From: Bacteroidales bacterium
Lineage (GTDB): Bacteria; Bacteroidota; Bacteroidia; Bacteroidales; F082
Direction: 5' to 3'
Assembly: GCA_023229245.1 (NCBI GenBank)
Contig: JALNZU010000002.1
Span: forward strand, 169,083-233,082
DNA: 64,000 nt
The position numbers and the translations under genes were made by a program. This document shows positions 1 through 9,194 of the stretch, one piece after another (the first letter of the stretch is position 1; each line of letters starts with the position of its first letter). The notes under the pieces were generated by a model. That model worked only from the letters and a program-made list of their open reading frames with translations. It searched no databases and was not told the origin of the DNA.

Positions 1-1437
1 TGCAAGATATTGTCCCGAATATGCATCATCCGACATTTGAATACCATTGGATGTCCAAAGAGCTGAAAGGCTTTCCATATCGGTAAAAAAACTCATCATA
101 GGTGCCGGCCCCACCCTATTATACACAGGTTCGGGAAATCCACCAAGCACCTTGCGATAAGATGCATCTGTTTTGAGAAACACATACCAATATTTTTCCT
201 TGTTCATAGCATCTGTATGAATAATACCATGATAATACTGATACGTTTGAAACAGGTTCAGGAACACAAATGGCATCAAAAACAGTATCACCCATTTATA
301 TCCTTTTAGTTTTGTATGCCCCCACATAATTATCATTCCTAAAGGAACAGCTAACAAGCTATAATAATCGACCATGACACGCATGCCAAAGCCAGAGCCA
401 TAAAACCAATTCCACCATGAGGAAAACACATAAATCAATATCAGTAAAAAGCCGGATGAGGTGTAAAACCAATAAGTTGATTTTCGGTATAAGAGAATCA
501 TGCCCGGAAAGATCAACAGCAGTACCGGAGTATATACAAACAAACCTTTGCGGTAGCTAAACAACAATGAAGCAAAAGCCGGATTCAACCAATTGAAACC
601 TTCTTCACGATATGCGTAAATAATAAATCGCCCCGATTGAAGGAAGTTATAAAATATCTGTAATCCTACTATAAAAAGGCAACTCATCACAGCTGATGCA
701 AGCAGTCGTGGCTGATTGAATAAGCTTCTCATCTTCTGAACAAAAGTATTCCACGAGCCGGCTAAAAATGGTAATGCCAATATAACTAATGCATTTACCG
801 GACGTATCAGTATGGATAGCCCCAACAGCAGCATCATCAACCTAAAGTTGGATTTTTTCCCTAAGGTGAAAAAGCGGCGTGCATTTAACAAAAACCAGGA
901 TATAGCAGCAAAGCTATACACATGTGAATGCGAAGAGGCAATGAAGGTGTAATGAAAAAGATTGGTAGCTAAAAGCAAGATTATCATCGTCAAGGTGCTG
1001 CTTTTCTTGTCGATTCCGAAGGATTCCAATAGTTTACTGCCTGCAATCAGTCCGCTTGCAGCATAAAGAGCTGCAGCGAAAGAAACACTGTATTGAAACA
1101 GAAAATTATATCCATCCAACGGAAGTCCGATGATAGCCGAGTAAAGCCAGGCAAGCAGAAAAAATGGGAGCAGTAGTAAAGCTGTTCCCATATAATATTT
1201 GTTGATCAAGCGATCGCCTTCCTGATGAAAATAATGTGCCATATAATCAAGGTTTCGCCTTGACTGTTCAAAGGCATACACATCGGAAAAGTCAGTAGTA
1301 CCATAAATAAATACAGCGGGGAGATAGGCATAATAACCGCTTCCATCCCCGTCAATAGTACGCATTGCCTCACCCGAGCGCAGAAACTGTATCAAAATAA
1401 ATAAAACAATTATTCCACCAACAGAAAATGTCCTCAT
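1..1437 (-). CDS. membrane glycosyltransferase-like protein, 3' end missing
   Basis: Partial gene: the ATG lies at 1435-1437 and the frame stays open for 479 codons to the window edge, so the stop is outside. The product is very hydrophobic with many predicted membrane segments. Near the N terminus it reads TIDGDGSGYYAYLPA, an acidic first loop like that of the GT39/ArnT/PMT type (GT-C fold) lipid-linked sugar transferases. A polytopic GT-C glycosyltransferase of the cell envelope is therefore likely; donor and acceptor cannot be told. The 511-residue protein at 49868-51403 is of the same general type. A TACATTTG -7 element lies about 30 bases before the start. Confidence 0.7.
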   Translation of the reverse strand, partial: MRTFSVGGIIVLFILIQFLRSGEAMRTIDGDGSGYYAYLPAVFIYGTTDFSDVYAFEQSRRNLDYMAHYFHQEGDRLINKYYMGTALLLLPFFLLAWLYSAIIGLPLDGYNFLFQYSVSFAAALYAASGLIAGSKLLESFGIDKKSSTLTMIILLLATNLFHYTFIASSHSHVYSFAAISWFLLNARRFFTLGKKSNFRLMMLLLGLSILIRPVNALVILALPFLAGSWNTFVQKMRSLFNQPRLLASAVMSCLFIVGLQIFYNFLQSGRFIIYAYREEGFNWLNPAFASLLFSYRKGLFVYTPVLLLIFPGMILLYRKSTYWFYTSSGFLLILIYVFSSWWNWFYGSGFGMRVMVDYYSLLAVPLGMIIMWGHTKLKGYKWVILFLMPFVFLNLFQTYQYYHGIIHTDAMNKEKYWYVFLKTDASYRKVLGGFPEPVYNRVGPAPMMSFFTDMESLSALWTSNGIQMSDDAYSGQYLA

Positions 1438-1467
1438 TGCTTATCCAGCTTGATTGTACTTCAGGGG

Positions 1468-1475
1468 CAAATGTA
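1468..1475 (-). promoter_or_regulatory. Bacteroidota-type -7 element
   Basis: The minus strand reads TACATTTG, matching the TAnnTTTG consensus of Bacteroidota primary-sigma promoters, about 30 bases before the start of the glycosyltransferase-like gene. No clear -33 element was seen. Confidence 0.4.
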
Positions 1476-1544
1476 CTTCAAAAATGACTTACAGCTACTA
1501 ACTAATGCGTTCAGAGCACCATCTTTTAAAAGCCGAAAGTTTAT

Positions 1545-2018
1545 TTATCGCTCTACAGCCAATTCTCTTTCAAATCCCTTTTCCAGCGAGATAAAGGTTT
1601 CGGTAAAAGTAATTTCCGGGATAGACTGTATCTTACTTACAATGATCTCTTTAAGACGTTCGTTGTTTTGAGTATGAATCTTAATCAATAAAGAATGTTT
1701 CCCACTAATGTGATGACATTCCACTATTTCGGGTATCTGCATAATTTTTTCAAACACTTCGGTATGCGTTCGTGTTGAGATCAGATTGACCTGTAACCCA
1801 ATATAAGCACTTGTCATATACCCCATTGCTCTGGGATTAAGCTTAAATATTGCTTCTGATATAACCCCAGCCTGTTTCAGCCGAGCTACACGCTGATGTA
1901 CAGCAGCTCCCGATACCTTGCACCTGCGCGCTATCTCTACAAAAGGAGTGCGGGCATCGGATATTAAAAATGAAAGAATTCGACGATCTAATGCATCCAT
2001 CTTGAACGGTTCTGGCAT
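1545..2018 (-). CDS. Lrp/AsnC family transcriptional regulator
   Basis: 157 residues, the usual Lrp/AsnC length. The N terminus (LDRRILSFLISDARTPFVEI, then CKVSGAAVHQRVARL) is the family helix-turn-helix. The C-terminal half is the RAM/ACT-like domain that binds amino acids and builds the octamer, with HHISGKHSLLIKI in place of the usual ...vtGeyDyll.... A second ATG six codons in (2000) fits the usual family start (MDALDRR) and may be the true one. It is divergent from the trans-sulfuration enzyme at 2172, with a 150-base AT-rich spacer. By analogy with Lrp-type regulators beside amino-acid catabolic genes, it probably controls that neighbour in response to an amino acid. The effector is unknown. 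Confidence 0.9.
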   Translation of the reverse strand: MPEPFKMDALDRRILSFLISDARTPFVEIARRCKVSGAAVHQRVARLKQAGVISEAIFKLNPRAMGYMTSAYIGLQVNLISTRTHTEVFEKIMQIPEIVECHHISGKHSLLIKIHTQNNERLKEIIVSKIQSIPEITFTETFISLEKGFERELAVER

Positions 2019-2134
2019 AAAATTCTAAATTTATATTTTTTCCAAAAATAAGGCTATTTAATTACATATTTCATTTTTCTTACCCGATTATATAACATAT
2101 TGTTAGTATAACTCAATTATTTATGTTATTCTAC

Positions 2135-2142
2135 TATCTTTG
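2135..2142 (+). promoter_or_regulatory. Bacteroidota-type -7 element
   Basis: TATCTTTG matches TAnnTTTG and lies 30 bases before the ATG of the trans-sulfuration enzyme. The spacer shared with the divergent Lrp gene (2019-2171) is AT-rich and would be the natural Lrp binding region; no specific operator could be read. Confidence 0.5.
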
Positions 2143-2171
2143 TTAGTCAAACCAAAACCTAATTTATTATT

Positions 2172-3371
2172 ATGAAACACGATCCAGTAAAAAATCTTTT
2201 TGATCTGAAGCAATTTGGTGAATTTGGTGATGTCAATCCCTCAGTTACCGATTCTGCTACCTTTACTTTTATGCAAGCCAAAACGATGACTGAAACGTTT
2301 AAAGGTGAGGCCGAAGGTTGCTTTTTGTATTCACGCCATTGGAACCCATCGAATAAATATCTAGCCGATGCCATGGCTGCTATGGAAGGCACCGAAGCCG
2401 GATGGGTAACAGCCAGCGGAATGAGTGCTATCACAACGGTCTTGATGCACCTATGTAAAAGTGGCGATCATATAGTGAGTAGCATGACCACCTATGGCGG
2501 TACCTTTGCATTCATGCTGAACTGGTTGCCAAAGTACAATATTGAGGTGAGTTTTGTGGATATCACCGATCTTGAAGCAGTAAAGGCTGCTATACGGCCT
2601 AATACCAAAGTGATCTATACTGAAACGATGACTAATCCTTTGTTGCAGATAAGCGATATTCCATCCCTTTCGGAAATAGCTCATGAGATGGGAGCCAAAT
2701 TAGTAGTTGACAACACCTTCACCCCACTCATAGTGGCGCCCGCCCTACACGGTGCCGATATAGTACTTTATAGCCTTACTAAATTTGTCAACGGCAAGAA
2801 CGATTGTGTTGCCGGAGCTATATGTGCTTCTCAACAGTTTATTAATGAAATCATAGATGTAAATGACGGAACGGCTATGCTGTTAGGACCGGTATTAGAT
2901 CCTTTTCGTAGCTCAAGCGTGCTGAAAAACCTGCATACTCTGCATATACGTATGAAACAGCACAGCTATAATGCCATGTATCTTGCCAAAAAATTTAAAG
3001 AAGCCGGAATAAAGTTTATTTATCCGGGCTTAACCGAGCATCCGGGACATAGTCTGATGAAGAAAATGATGAATACTGATTTCGGTTTTGGAGGAATGAT
3101 CGCAATAGATACGCAGACCGTAGAGAAAGCTAATGCGCTAATGGAATGCATGGAAATGGCTGACGTTGGCTATCTGGCTGTCAGCTTGGGATACTTCAAA
3201 ACTTTATTCAGCAATAGTGGGAAAAGTACCTCATCCGAAGTACCGGATGATATACAACGCCAGATGGGACTCAGCGAGGGATTAGTACGATTCAGTGTTG
3301 GCCTTGACCACGATATCGAAAATACATGGCAAAGGATACAACGATGTATGGTACAGACCGGAATACTTTAA
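2172..3371 (+). CDS. trans-sulfuration family PLP-dependent enzyme (cystathionine/methionine gamma-lyase-like)
   Basis: 399 residues, typical of the Cys/Met-metabolism PLP family (cystathionine gamma-synthase and lyases, methionine gamma-lyase, O-acylhomoserine sulfhydrylase). The Schiff-base lysine is K204 in SLTKF. YSRHWNP (53-59), the TTYGGT loop (106-111, the active-site Tyr) and the aspartate in VVDNTF (about 180) are all family signatures. At the position of the Cys that marks classical methionine gamma-lyase (YGCT) there is Gly, and the segment after the lysine reads FVNGKND rather than the common YxxGHSD, so the exact reaction is uncertain. Divergent from an Lrp-type regulator, which favours a catabolic role in sulfur amino acids. 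A strong hairpin follows. Confidence 0.88.
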   Translation: MKHDPVKNLFDLKQFGEFGDVNPSVTDSATFTFMQAKTMTETFKGEAEGCFLYSRHWNPSNKYLADAMAAMEGTEAGWVTASGMSAITTVLMHLCKSGDHIVSSMTTYGGTFAFMLNWLPKYNIEVSFVDITDLEAVKAAIRPNTKVIYTETMTNPLLQISDIPSLSEIAHEMGAKLVVDNTFTPLIVAPALHGADIVLYSLTKFVNGKNDCVAGAICASQQFINEIIDVNDGTAMLLGPVLDPFRSSSVLKNLHTLHIRMKQHSYNAMYLAKKFKEAGIKFIYPGLTEHPGHSLMKKMMNTDFGFGGMIAIDTQTVEKANALMECMEMADVGYLAVSLGYFKTLFSNSGKSTSSEVPDDIQRQMGLSEGLVRFSVGLDHDIENTWQRIQRCMVQTGIL

Positions 3372-3374
3372 GCA

Positions 3375-3426
3375 AAAGGCATTAAAAAAGGCCACCCTCA
3401 ACCGGATGGCCTTTTTTAATGCCTTT
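3375..3426. terminator. bidirectional intrinsic terminator
   Basis: A perfect 20-bp inverted repeat (3375-3394 and 3407-3426) around a 12-base loop. The stem itself carries A6/T6 tracts, so it works in either direction. It sits between two convergent genes, the PLP enzyme and the giant beta-helix gene. Confidence 0.85.
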
Positions 3427-3428
3427 AT

Positions 3429-6400
3429 TTATTGCTTTTGAATCTTACGAGATATGTATCTTCCCTGATGTATGATCAGCACTTGATAAACACCTTGCGC
3501 CAATCCATCTAAACTAAGGTTTACATCACCTTCATTGACATACTTCCTTTGGAGAAGTTGACCTTTCAGATCGTACAACACTATCTCATAACTGCCTGTA
3601 AATATCGGTACAACAAACACATAGTCATTAGCTGGATTTGGGAAAATAGTCAGATTCAATCCGTTTGTTTCTTCCACACCATCGTAATCATCAAAAACGA
3701 AGCTCCAGACAGGTACATCCGGGGCAACGCCTTGCTCACCATGAGCTACAGGTACAACTTTCCAGTAGTTATCTATCCAATAGGTATAGTCAAAGTTCGG
3801 ATGATCAATCAACTCAACCGCATAATTTGTTTGACCGGACACATAATTTATCTCTATGACGGCATTTTGCCAATCGACTGTATTGGTGTCGGATGCGGCA
3901 TATAGTCTAAAATAAGCTGGCAGACTATAAGATAGGTCAGGAATAAAATCCCAGCTCAGGTCGACCTTATGTTCAGCCCCTATCAGAAGTTTTCCGCCAT
4001 CCTCCGGGTTAGGATTTTCTGCGTTATTAGGCCATGGGATCAGCTCTGTCGTAAAACTCCAGACCTCCACTCCCTGCGCATCTGGACCACTCTGAGCATC
4101 AACAGTAGGTACTACTTTCCAAAAATAGACAGTTGAATAGTCTAACGCAAAATCACTAAGAGAAGCGTTATATGAGGTTTGACCACTAACAAAGCTGACC
4201 CAGCCCAAATAATCGGTTTCACCAAGGGCAGAACTCAATCCTATATACACTTTGAATCCTGATGGCAAGCTGTAGTTTAGTTCCGGAGTGAAAGACCATC
4301 CAAGTTGCGGCAACTCAACACTTACCGGATCACTTCCGTCAGGATCAGGATCAGAAGCTGTGTTTGGATAAGGAAACACAAAGGCTTCAGTAGTAAAGCT
4401 CCAGACCTCCACTCCCTGCGCATCTGGACCGCTTTGAGCATCAACAGTAGGTACTACTTTCCAAAAATAGACAGTTGAATAGTCTAACGCAAAACCACTA
4501 AGAGAAGCGTTATATGAGGTTTGACCACCAACAAAGCTGACCCAACCTAAATAATCGGTTTCACCAAGGGCAGAACTCAATCCTATATACACTTTGAATC
4601 CTGATGGCAAGCTGTAGTTTAGTTCCGGAGTGAAAGACCATCCAAGTTGCGGCAACTCAACACTCACCGGATCACTTCCGTCAGGATCAGGATCAGACGC
4701 TGTGTTTGGATAAGGAAACACAAAAGTTTCAGTAGTAAAGCTCCAGACCTCCACTCCCTGCGCATCTGGACCGCTTTGAGCATCAACAGTAGGTACTACT
4801 TTCCAAAAATAGACAGTTGAATAGTCTAACGCAAAACCACTAAGAGAAGCGTTATATGAGGTTTGACCACCAACAAAGCTGACCCAACCTAAATAATCGG
4901 TTTCACCAAGGGCAGAACTCAATCCTATATACACTTTGAATCCTGATGGCAAGCTGTAGTTTAGTTCCGGAGTGAAAGACCATCCAAGTTGCGGCAACTC
5001 AACACTCACCGGATCACTTCCGTCAGGATCAGGATCAGATGCGGTGTTTGGATAAGGATACACAAAGGCTTCAGTAGTAAAGCTCCATATCGGAATATCG
5101 GGAGGAATTAAGTTGCCAGAAGGCTCTGCTGAAGGTACTACCTGCCAATAATAAGTTGTTAAGTAGTCAAGTGGCTCAAGAAGTGTGGCTGTATAGCTAT
5201 TAACACCGGACTCCCATTCAACTATGGCTATAGGATCAAGACCACCAAAATCAGGACTCTCATGCAGGTACACAAGGAAAACTTCAGGATCAGGATAACC
5301 GGATACTGATTCGTATTCCCAGCTCAATGCCGGCAAGCTTACCAATACCGATGTCTGACCATCTGCCGGTTGGGGTGTATGTGCATAATACGGATAACTG
5401 TAGCTGATCTCGTCAGCTCCTATATCGGGCGTATCGGGATCACGCTGCATGCCGTCATAGTCAACAGTGATGCTGATAGGCTCTTCGACAGCAACGGCAT
5501 GCGAACGGGCTATAGTGGAGGAAGATGCTTCTATGTGAAGATCGTCATTACTAACAAAAGGAACATCTTCTGTATAGGACTGCTGATCAAAAACAAGGGC
5601 CCGCTCCTGATAGGACTCTAAAGTCTGATCAATACCGGGTGAACTGGAATGATGACCATAAAAGATGACATGCTGAGAATCGGGTGTACCACTATAATAA
5701 ATATTATTATTAGTACCAGGTAGCACATTAGTCAAGCTTGCTGTACGCTTATAAAATGCAGCTGCTATACCCTGACTGCCTTCATCGAAAACGGTCTTGT
5801 TGATAAAAATATTATTGCGCATCTCCACTGGATCGCTGTTGTTGTATATAGTAAACGCAGCTGAATGATGCTGGGGATTAGTGGCCTGATAATCTAACAA
5901 CACACTGTTATAATACACATACGCATGGCTGTAGGTGCGTACACTGATACCACGACTGACTGCATTGCCGTTCAAGGCTGAAGCTGGTGCGGCTATGCCG
6001 GAGATCATATTGTTATAAATATACGCTTCTATAGCGGTGCCTAACACCATGATACCGTCTGCCGTATTGCCTCCACCACCGGTGGCCGTGACATTATGCA
6101 CCTTGTTGGAATGAACATAATAATCGGCCTTGCGAGCACTCAGATAAAAACCATATACACTCGTGAAATCGCTGCTGAGGTCTTCTATCTGATTATGGGA
6201 GAGGATAAAGGGATGATCTAAGGGATCGCTTGGATTACCACTTGATGTAGATACTCCAGCTGGTGCGGTGGTACCACTGCCTATACGGGTCAGATCGCTG
6301 ATGAGGGTGTTGGATAAAACAAAACCGTTCTGATCCTGTATCAACACACCAGCCATAACTATATCACTCACCTTGGATTGACCTCCTTCATAGGTATTGA

Positions 6401-8981
6401 CCTCATTGCCTACACACATCAAAGAAGTGTTGCTCGTATTACCGTTAAACACATAACCGATAGTAACATCGCTGATGCTATTGTTGTAAAACTTATTGTA
6501 GTGATTATTGCCTTCAAAGACTTCGGCAACAAACTGGGCAGCTACACGTATGCCCTCGGTCTGATGTGTATTATACTTGTCTAATTCTATATCCATATTA
6601 CGGATCGTATTAGAATGTGAACCTGTTGAAGCATCAGAATTGGTGACAAAAATACCGTACTCTATATCTGATCCAGGGCTGTGAATAGAGAAGCCGTCTA
6701 TGGTGTAATGGCTTACTCCAAGGAGCATAATACCAGCCTCTGAATCGGATGAACTACCGGTAAAATATAGTTCAGGCTTTTGTCCGATACCATCCCAGCC
6801 TATATAAACAGGTGAATCAATACTGCCTGTAGCACTAAAAAATACTGGAGACATAGTGAAGACACTGCCTCCGGATACATAAAAACTAATACCACCCTGC
6901 CCTACTCCATACATATTCAAAGAATCGGCTATGGTAGAAAAATCAGGGTAAAACTCAGATGGAACCTGACGAGTACCGGTAAGAGGAGGTAGTTCAACTC
7001 CTTCTTCAGTAGTAAAGCTCCATATCGGAATATCGGGAGGAATTAAGTTGCCAGAAGGCTCTGCTGAAGGTACTACCTGCCAATAATAAGTTGTTAAGTA
7101 GTCAAGTGGCTCAAGAAGTGTGGCTGTATAGCTATTAACACCGGACTCCCATTCAACTATGGCTATAGGATCAAGACCACCAAAATCAGGACTCTCATGC
7201 AGGTACACAAGGAAAACTTCAGGATCAGGATAACCGGATACTGATTCGTATTCCCAGCTCAATGCCGGCAAGCTTACCAATACCGATGTCTGACCATCTG
7301 CCGGTTGGGGTGTATGTGCATAATACGGATAACTGTAGCTGATCTCGTCAGCTCCTATATCGGGCGTATCGGGATCACGCTGCATGCCGTCATAGTCAAC
7401 AGTGATGCTGATAGGCTCTTCGACAGCAACGGCATGCGAACGGGCTATAGTGGAGGAAGATGCTTCTATGTGAAGATCGTCATTACTAACAAAAGGAACA
7501 TCTTCTGTATAGGACTGCTGATCAAAAACAAGGGCCCGCTCCTGATAGGACTCTAAAGTCTGATCAATACCGGGTGAACTGGAATGATGACCATAAAAGA
7601 TGACATGCTGAGAATCGGGTGTACCACTATAATAAATATTATTATTAGTACCAGGTAGCACATTAGTCAAGCTTGCTGTACGCTTATAAAATGCAGCTGC
7701 TATACCCTGACTGCCTTCATCGAAAACGGTCTTGTTGATAAAAATATTATTGCGCATCTCCACTGGATCGCTGTTGTTGTATATAGTAAACGCAGCTGAA
7801 TGATGCTGGGGATTAGTGGCCTGATAATCTAACAACACACTGTTATAATACACATACGCATGGCTGTAGGTGCGTACACTGATACCACGACTGACTGCAT
7901 TGCCGTTCAAGGCTGAAGCTGGTGCGGCTATGCCGGAGATCATATTGTTATAAATATACGCTTCTATAGCGGTGCCTAACACCATGATACCGTCTGCCGT
8001 ATTGCCTCCACCACCGGTGGCCGTGACATTATGCACCTTGTTGGAATGAACATAATAATCGGCCTTGCGAGCACTCAGATAAAAACCATATACACTCGTG
8101 AAATCGCTGCTGAGGTCTTCTATCTGATTATGGGAGAGGATAAAGGGATGATCTAAGGGATCGCTTGGATTACCACTTGATGTAGATACTCCAGCTGGTG
8201 CGGTGGTACCACTGCCTATACGGGTCAGATCGCTGATGAGGGTGTTGGATAAAACAAAACCGTTCTGATCCTGTATCAACACACCAGCCATAACTATATC
8301 ACTCACCTTGGATTGACCTCCTTCATAGGTATTGACCTCATTGCCTACACACATCAAAGAAGTGTTGCTCGTATTACCGTTAAACACATAACCGATAGTA
8401 ACATCGCTGATGCTATTGTTGTAAAACTTATTGTAGTGATTATTGCCTTCAAAGACTTCGGCAACAAACTGGGCAGCTACACGTATGCCCTCGGTCTGAT
8501 GTGTATTATACTTGTCTAATTCTATATCCATATTACGGATCGTATTAAAATGTGAACCTGTTGAAGCATCAGAATTGGTGACAAAAATACCGTACTCTAT
8601 ATCTGATCCAGGACTGTGAATAGAGAAGCCGTCTATGGTGTAATGGCTTACTCCAAGGAGCATAATACCAGCCTCTGAATCGGATGAACTACCGGTAAAA
8701 TATAGTTCAGGCTTTTGTCCGATACCGTCCCAGCCTATATAAACAGGTGAATCAATACTGCCTGTAGCACTAAAAAATACTGGAGACATAGTAAATACAC
8801 TGCCCCCGGATACATAAAAACTAATACCACCCTGCCCTACTCCATACAAATTCAAAGAGTCGGCTATGGTAGAAAAATCAGGGTAAAACTCAGATGGAAC
8901 CTGACGAGTACCCGATAATTGTGCGTTCGACTGAAAGAAAAGACCGAAGAACACCAAAATTAGAAGAGTAAACTTTTTCAT
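3429..8981 (-). CDS. giant secreted beta-helix / Fn3-like repeat protein with T9SS type A sorting domain
   Basis: 1850 residues. A signal peptide (about 1-20, ending SNAQ) is followed by two almost identical 645-residue units (about 22-666 and 667-1311). Each unit is a right-handed parallel beta-helix region (many HYN, NNI, YNN turns) plus a terminal Fn3-like domain ending WSFTTE. Then come three 114-residue Fn3-like repeats (about 1307-1649), one diverged repeat, and a C-terminal sorting domain from about 1774 (IFPNPANDYV ... GVYQVLI ... RKIQKQ), the T9SS type A form. The protein is expected on the cell surface or released; carbohydrate binding or lysis is possible from the beta-helix, but no catalytic residues could be assigned. 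Not in an operon; convergent with the PLP enzyme. The internal DNA repeats make length change by recombination likely. Confidence 0.88.
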   Translation of the reverse strand: MKKFTLLILVFFGLFFQSNAQLSGTRQVPSEFYPDFSTIADSLNLYGVGQGGISFYVSGGSVFTMSPVFFSATGSIDSPVYIGWDGIGQKPELYFTGSSSDSEAGIMLLGVSHYTIDGFSIHSPGSDIEYGIFVTNSDASTGSHFNTIRNMDIELDKYNTHQTEGIRVAAQFVAEVFEGNNHYNKFYNNSISDVTIGYVFNGNTSNTSLMCVGNEVNTYEGGQSKVSDIVMAGVLIQDQNGFVLSNTLISDLTRIGSGTTAPAGVSTSSGNPSDPLDHPFILSHNQIEDLSSDFTSVYGFYLSARKADYYVHSNKVHNVTATGGGGNTADGIMVLGTAIEAYIYNNMISGIAAPASALNGNAVSRGISVRTYSHAYVYYNSVLLDYQATNPQHHSAAFTIYNNSDPVEMRNNIFINKTVFDEGSQGIAAAFYKRTASLTNVLPGTNNNIYYSGTPDSQHVIFYGHHSSSPGIDQTLESYQERALVFDQQSYTEDVPFVSNDDLHIEASSSTIARSHAVAVEEPISITVDYDGMQRDPDTPDIGADEISYSYPYYAHTPQPADGQTSVLVSLPALSWEYESVSGYPDPEVFLVYLHESPDFGGLDPIAIVEWESGVNSYTATLLEPLDYLTTYYWQVVPSAEPSGNLIPPDIPIWSFTTEEGVELPPLTGTRQVPSEFYPDFSTIADSLNMYGVGQGGISFYVSGGSVFTMSPVFFSATGSIDSPVYIGWDGIGQKPELYFTGSSSDSEAGIMLLGVSHYTIDGFSIHSPGSDIEYGIFVTNSDASTGSHSNTIRNMDIELDKYNTHQTEGIRVAAQFVAEVFEGNNHYNKFYNNSISDVTIGYVFNGNTSNTSLMCVGNEVNTYEGGQSKVSDIVMAGVLIQDQNGFVLSNTLISDLTRIGSGTTAPAGVSTSSGNPSDPLDHPFILSHNQIEDLSSDFTSVYGFYLSARKADYYVHSNKVHNVTATGGGGNTADGIMVLGTAIEAYIYNNMISGIAAPASALNGNAVSRGISVRTYSHAYVYYNSVLLDYQATNPQHHSAAFTIYNNSDPVEMRNNIFINKTVFDEGSQGIAAAFYKRTASLTNVLPGTNNNIYYSGTPDSQHVIFYGHHSSSPGIDQTLESYQERALVFDQQSYTEDVPFVSNDDLHIEASSSTIARSHAVAVEEPISITVDYDGMQRDPDTPDIGADEISYSYPYYAHTPQPADGQTSVLVSLPALSWEYESVSGYPDPEVFLVYLHESPDFGGLDPIAIVEWESGVNSYTATLLEPLDYLTTYYWQVVPSAEPSGNLIPPDIPIWSFTTEAFVYPYPNTASDPDPDGSDPVSVELPQLGWSFTPELNYSLPSGFKVYIGLSSALGETDYLGWVSFVGGQTSYNASLSGFALDYSTVYFWKVVPTVDAQSGPDAQGVEVWSFTTETFVFPYPNTASDPDPDGSDPVSVELPQLGWSFTPELNYSLPSGFKVYIGLSSALGETDYLGWVSFVGGQTSYNASLSGFALDYSTVYFWKVVPTVDAQSGPDAQGVEVWSFTTEAFVFPYPNTASDPDPDGSDPVSVELPQLGWSFTPELNYSLPSGFKVYIGLSSALGETDYLGWVSFVSGQTSYNASLSDFALDYSTVYFWKVVPTVDAQSGPDAQGVEVWSFTTELIPWPNNAENPNPEDGGKLLIGAEHKVDLSWDFIPDLSYSLPAYFRLYAASDTNTVDWQNAVIEINYVSGQTNYAVELIDHPNFDYTYWIDNYWKVVPVAHGEQGVAPDVPVWSFVFDDYDGVEETNGLNLTIFPNPANDYVFVVPIFTGSYEIVLYDLKGQLLQRKYVNEGDVNLSLDGLAQGVYQVLIIHQGRYISRKIQKQ
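4037..5062 (-). repeat. three tandem 342-bp coding repeats
   Basis: Three head-to-tail units with a period of exactly 342 bp (114 codons), about 4037-4378, 4379-4720 and 4721-5062, differing at only a handful of bases. Each codes for one Fn3-like domain ending VEVWSFTTE. The in-frame period means unit gain or loss would not break the gene. Confidence 0.9.
5056..6990 (-). repeat. 1935-bp coding repeat, downstream copy
   Basis: Matches 6991-8918 at an offset of exactly 1935 bp (645 codons). By eye I saw no difference from about 5069 to 6610; all the differences I found lie between about 6610 and 6980, at the end nearest the gene start. It codes for the second beta-helix plus Fn3-like unit. Confidence 0.9.
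6991..8918 (-). repeat. 1935-bp coding repeat, upstream copy
   Basis: First beta-helix plus Fn3-like unit of the giant surface protein. Protein differences from the other copy are few (for example Leu/Met in DSLN[L/M]YGVG and Phe/Ser in TGSH[F/S]NTI) and cluster in the first 120 residues. Confidence 0.9.
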
Positions 8982-9043
8982 GAAGAAGTGTTTTGGTTAA
9001 GTAAAATTGAAATACAGAAATGAAAATTCAAATGCTGACTGCC

Positions 9044-9051
9044 CAAAATTA
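9044..9051 (-). promoter_or_regulatory. Bacteroidota-type -7 element
   Basis: TAATTTTG on the minus strand, about 63 bases before the start of the giant beta-helix gene. It fits TAnnTTTG; no convincing -33 element was seen. Confidence 0.4.
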
Positions 9052-9194
9052 ATCACAAAAAGTCAAGATATAAGAAAAAAAAATTATTTTTACCATAATT
9101 GAACTATGTGTATTGATCAGTTAAATACTACGATCGTGAGGGCTGATACAGATAAATGCTGTCTTGGACACAAGCCATACTAATATCTAAACGG

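Noticed and set aside
4037..5062. Regular repeats as a CRISPR array
   Set aside because: Period is 342 bp, in frame, with no short repeat/unique spacer alternation.
5370..7556. Two identical 83-codon plus-strand frames (5370-5621, 7305-7556) and two identical 68-codon frames (6378-6584, 8313-8519)
   Set aside because: They are antisense shadows of the duplicated coding repeat; identity follows from the repeat, not from selection.
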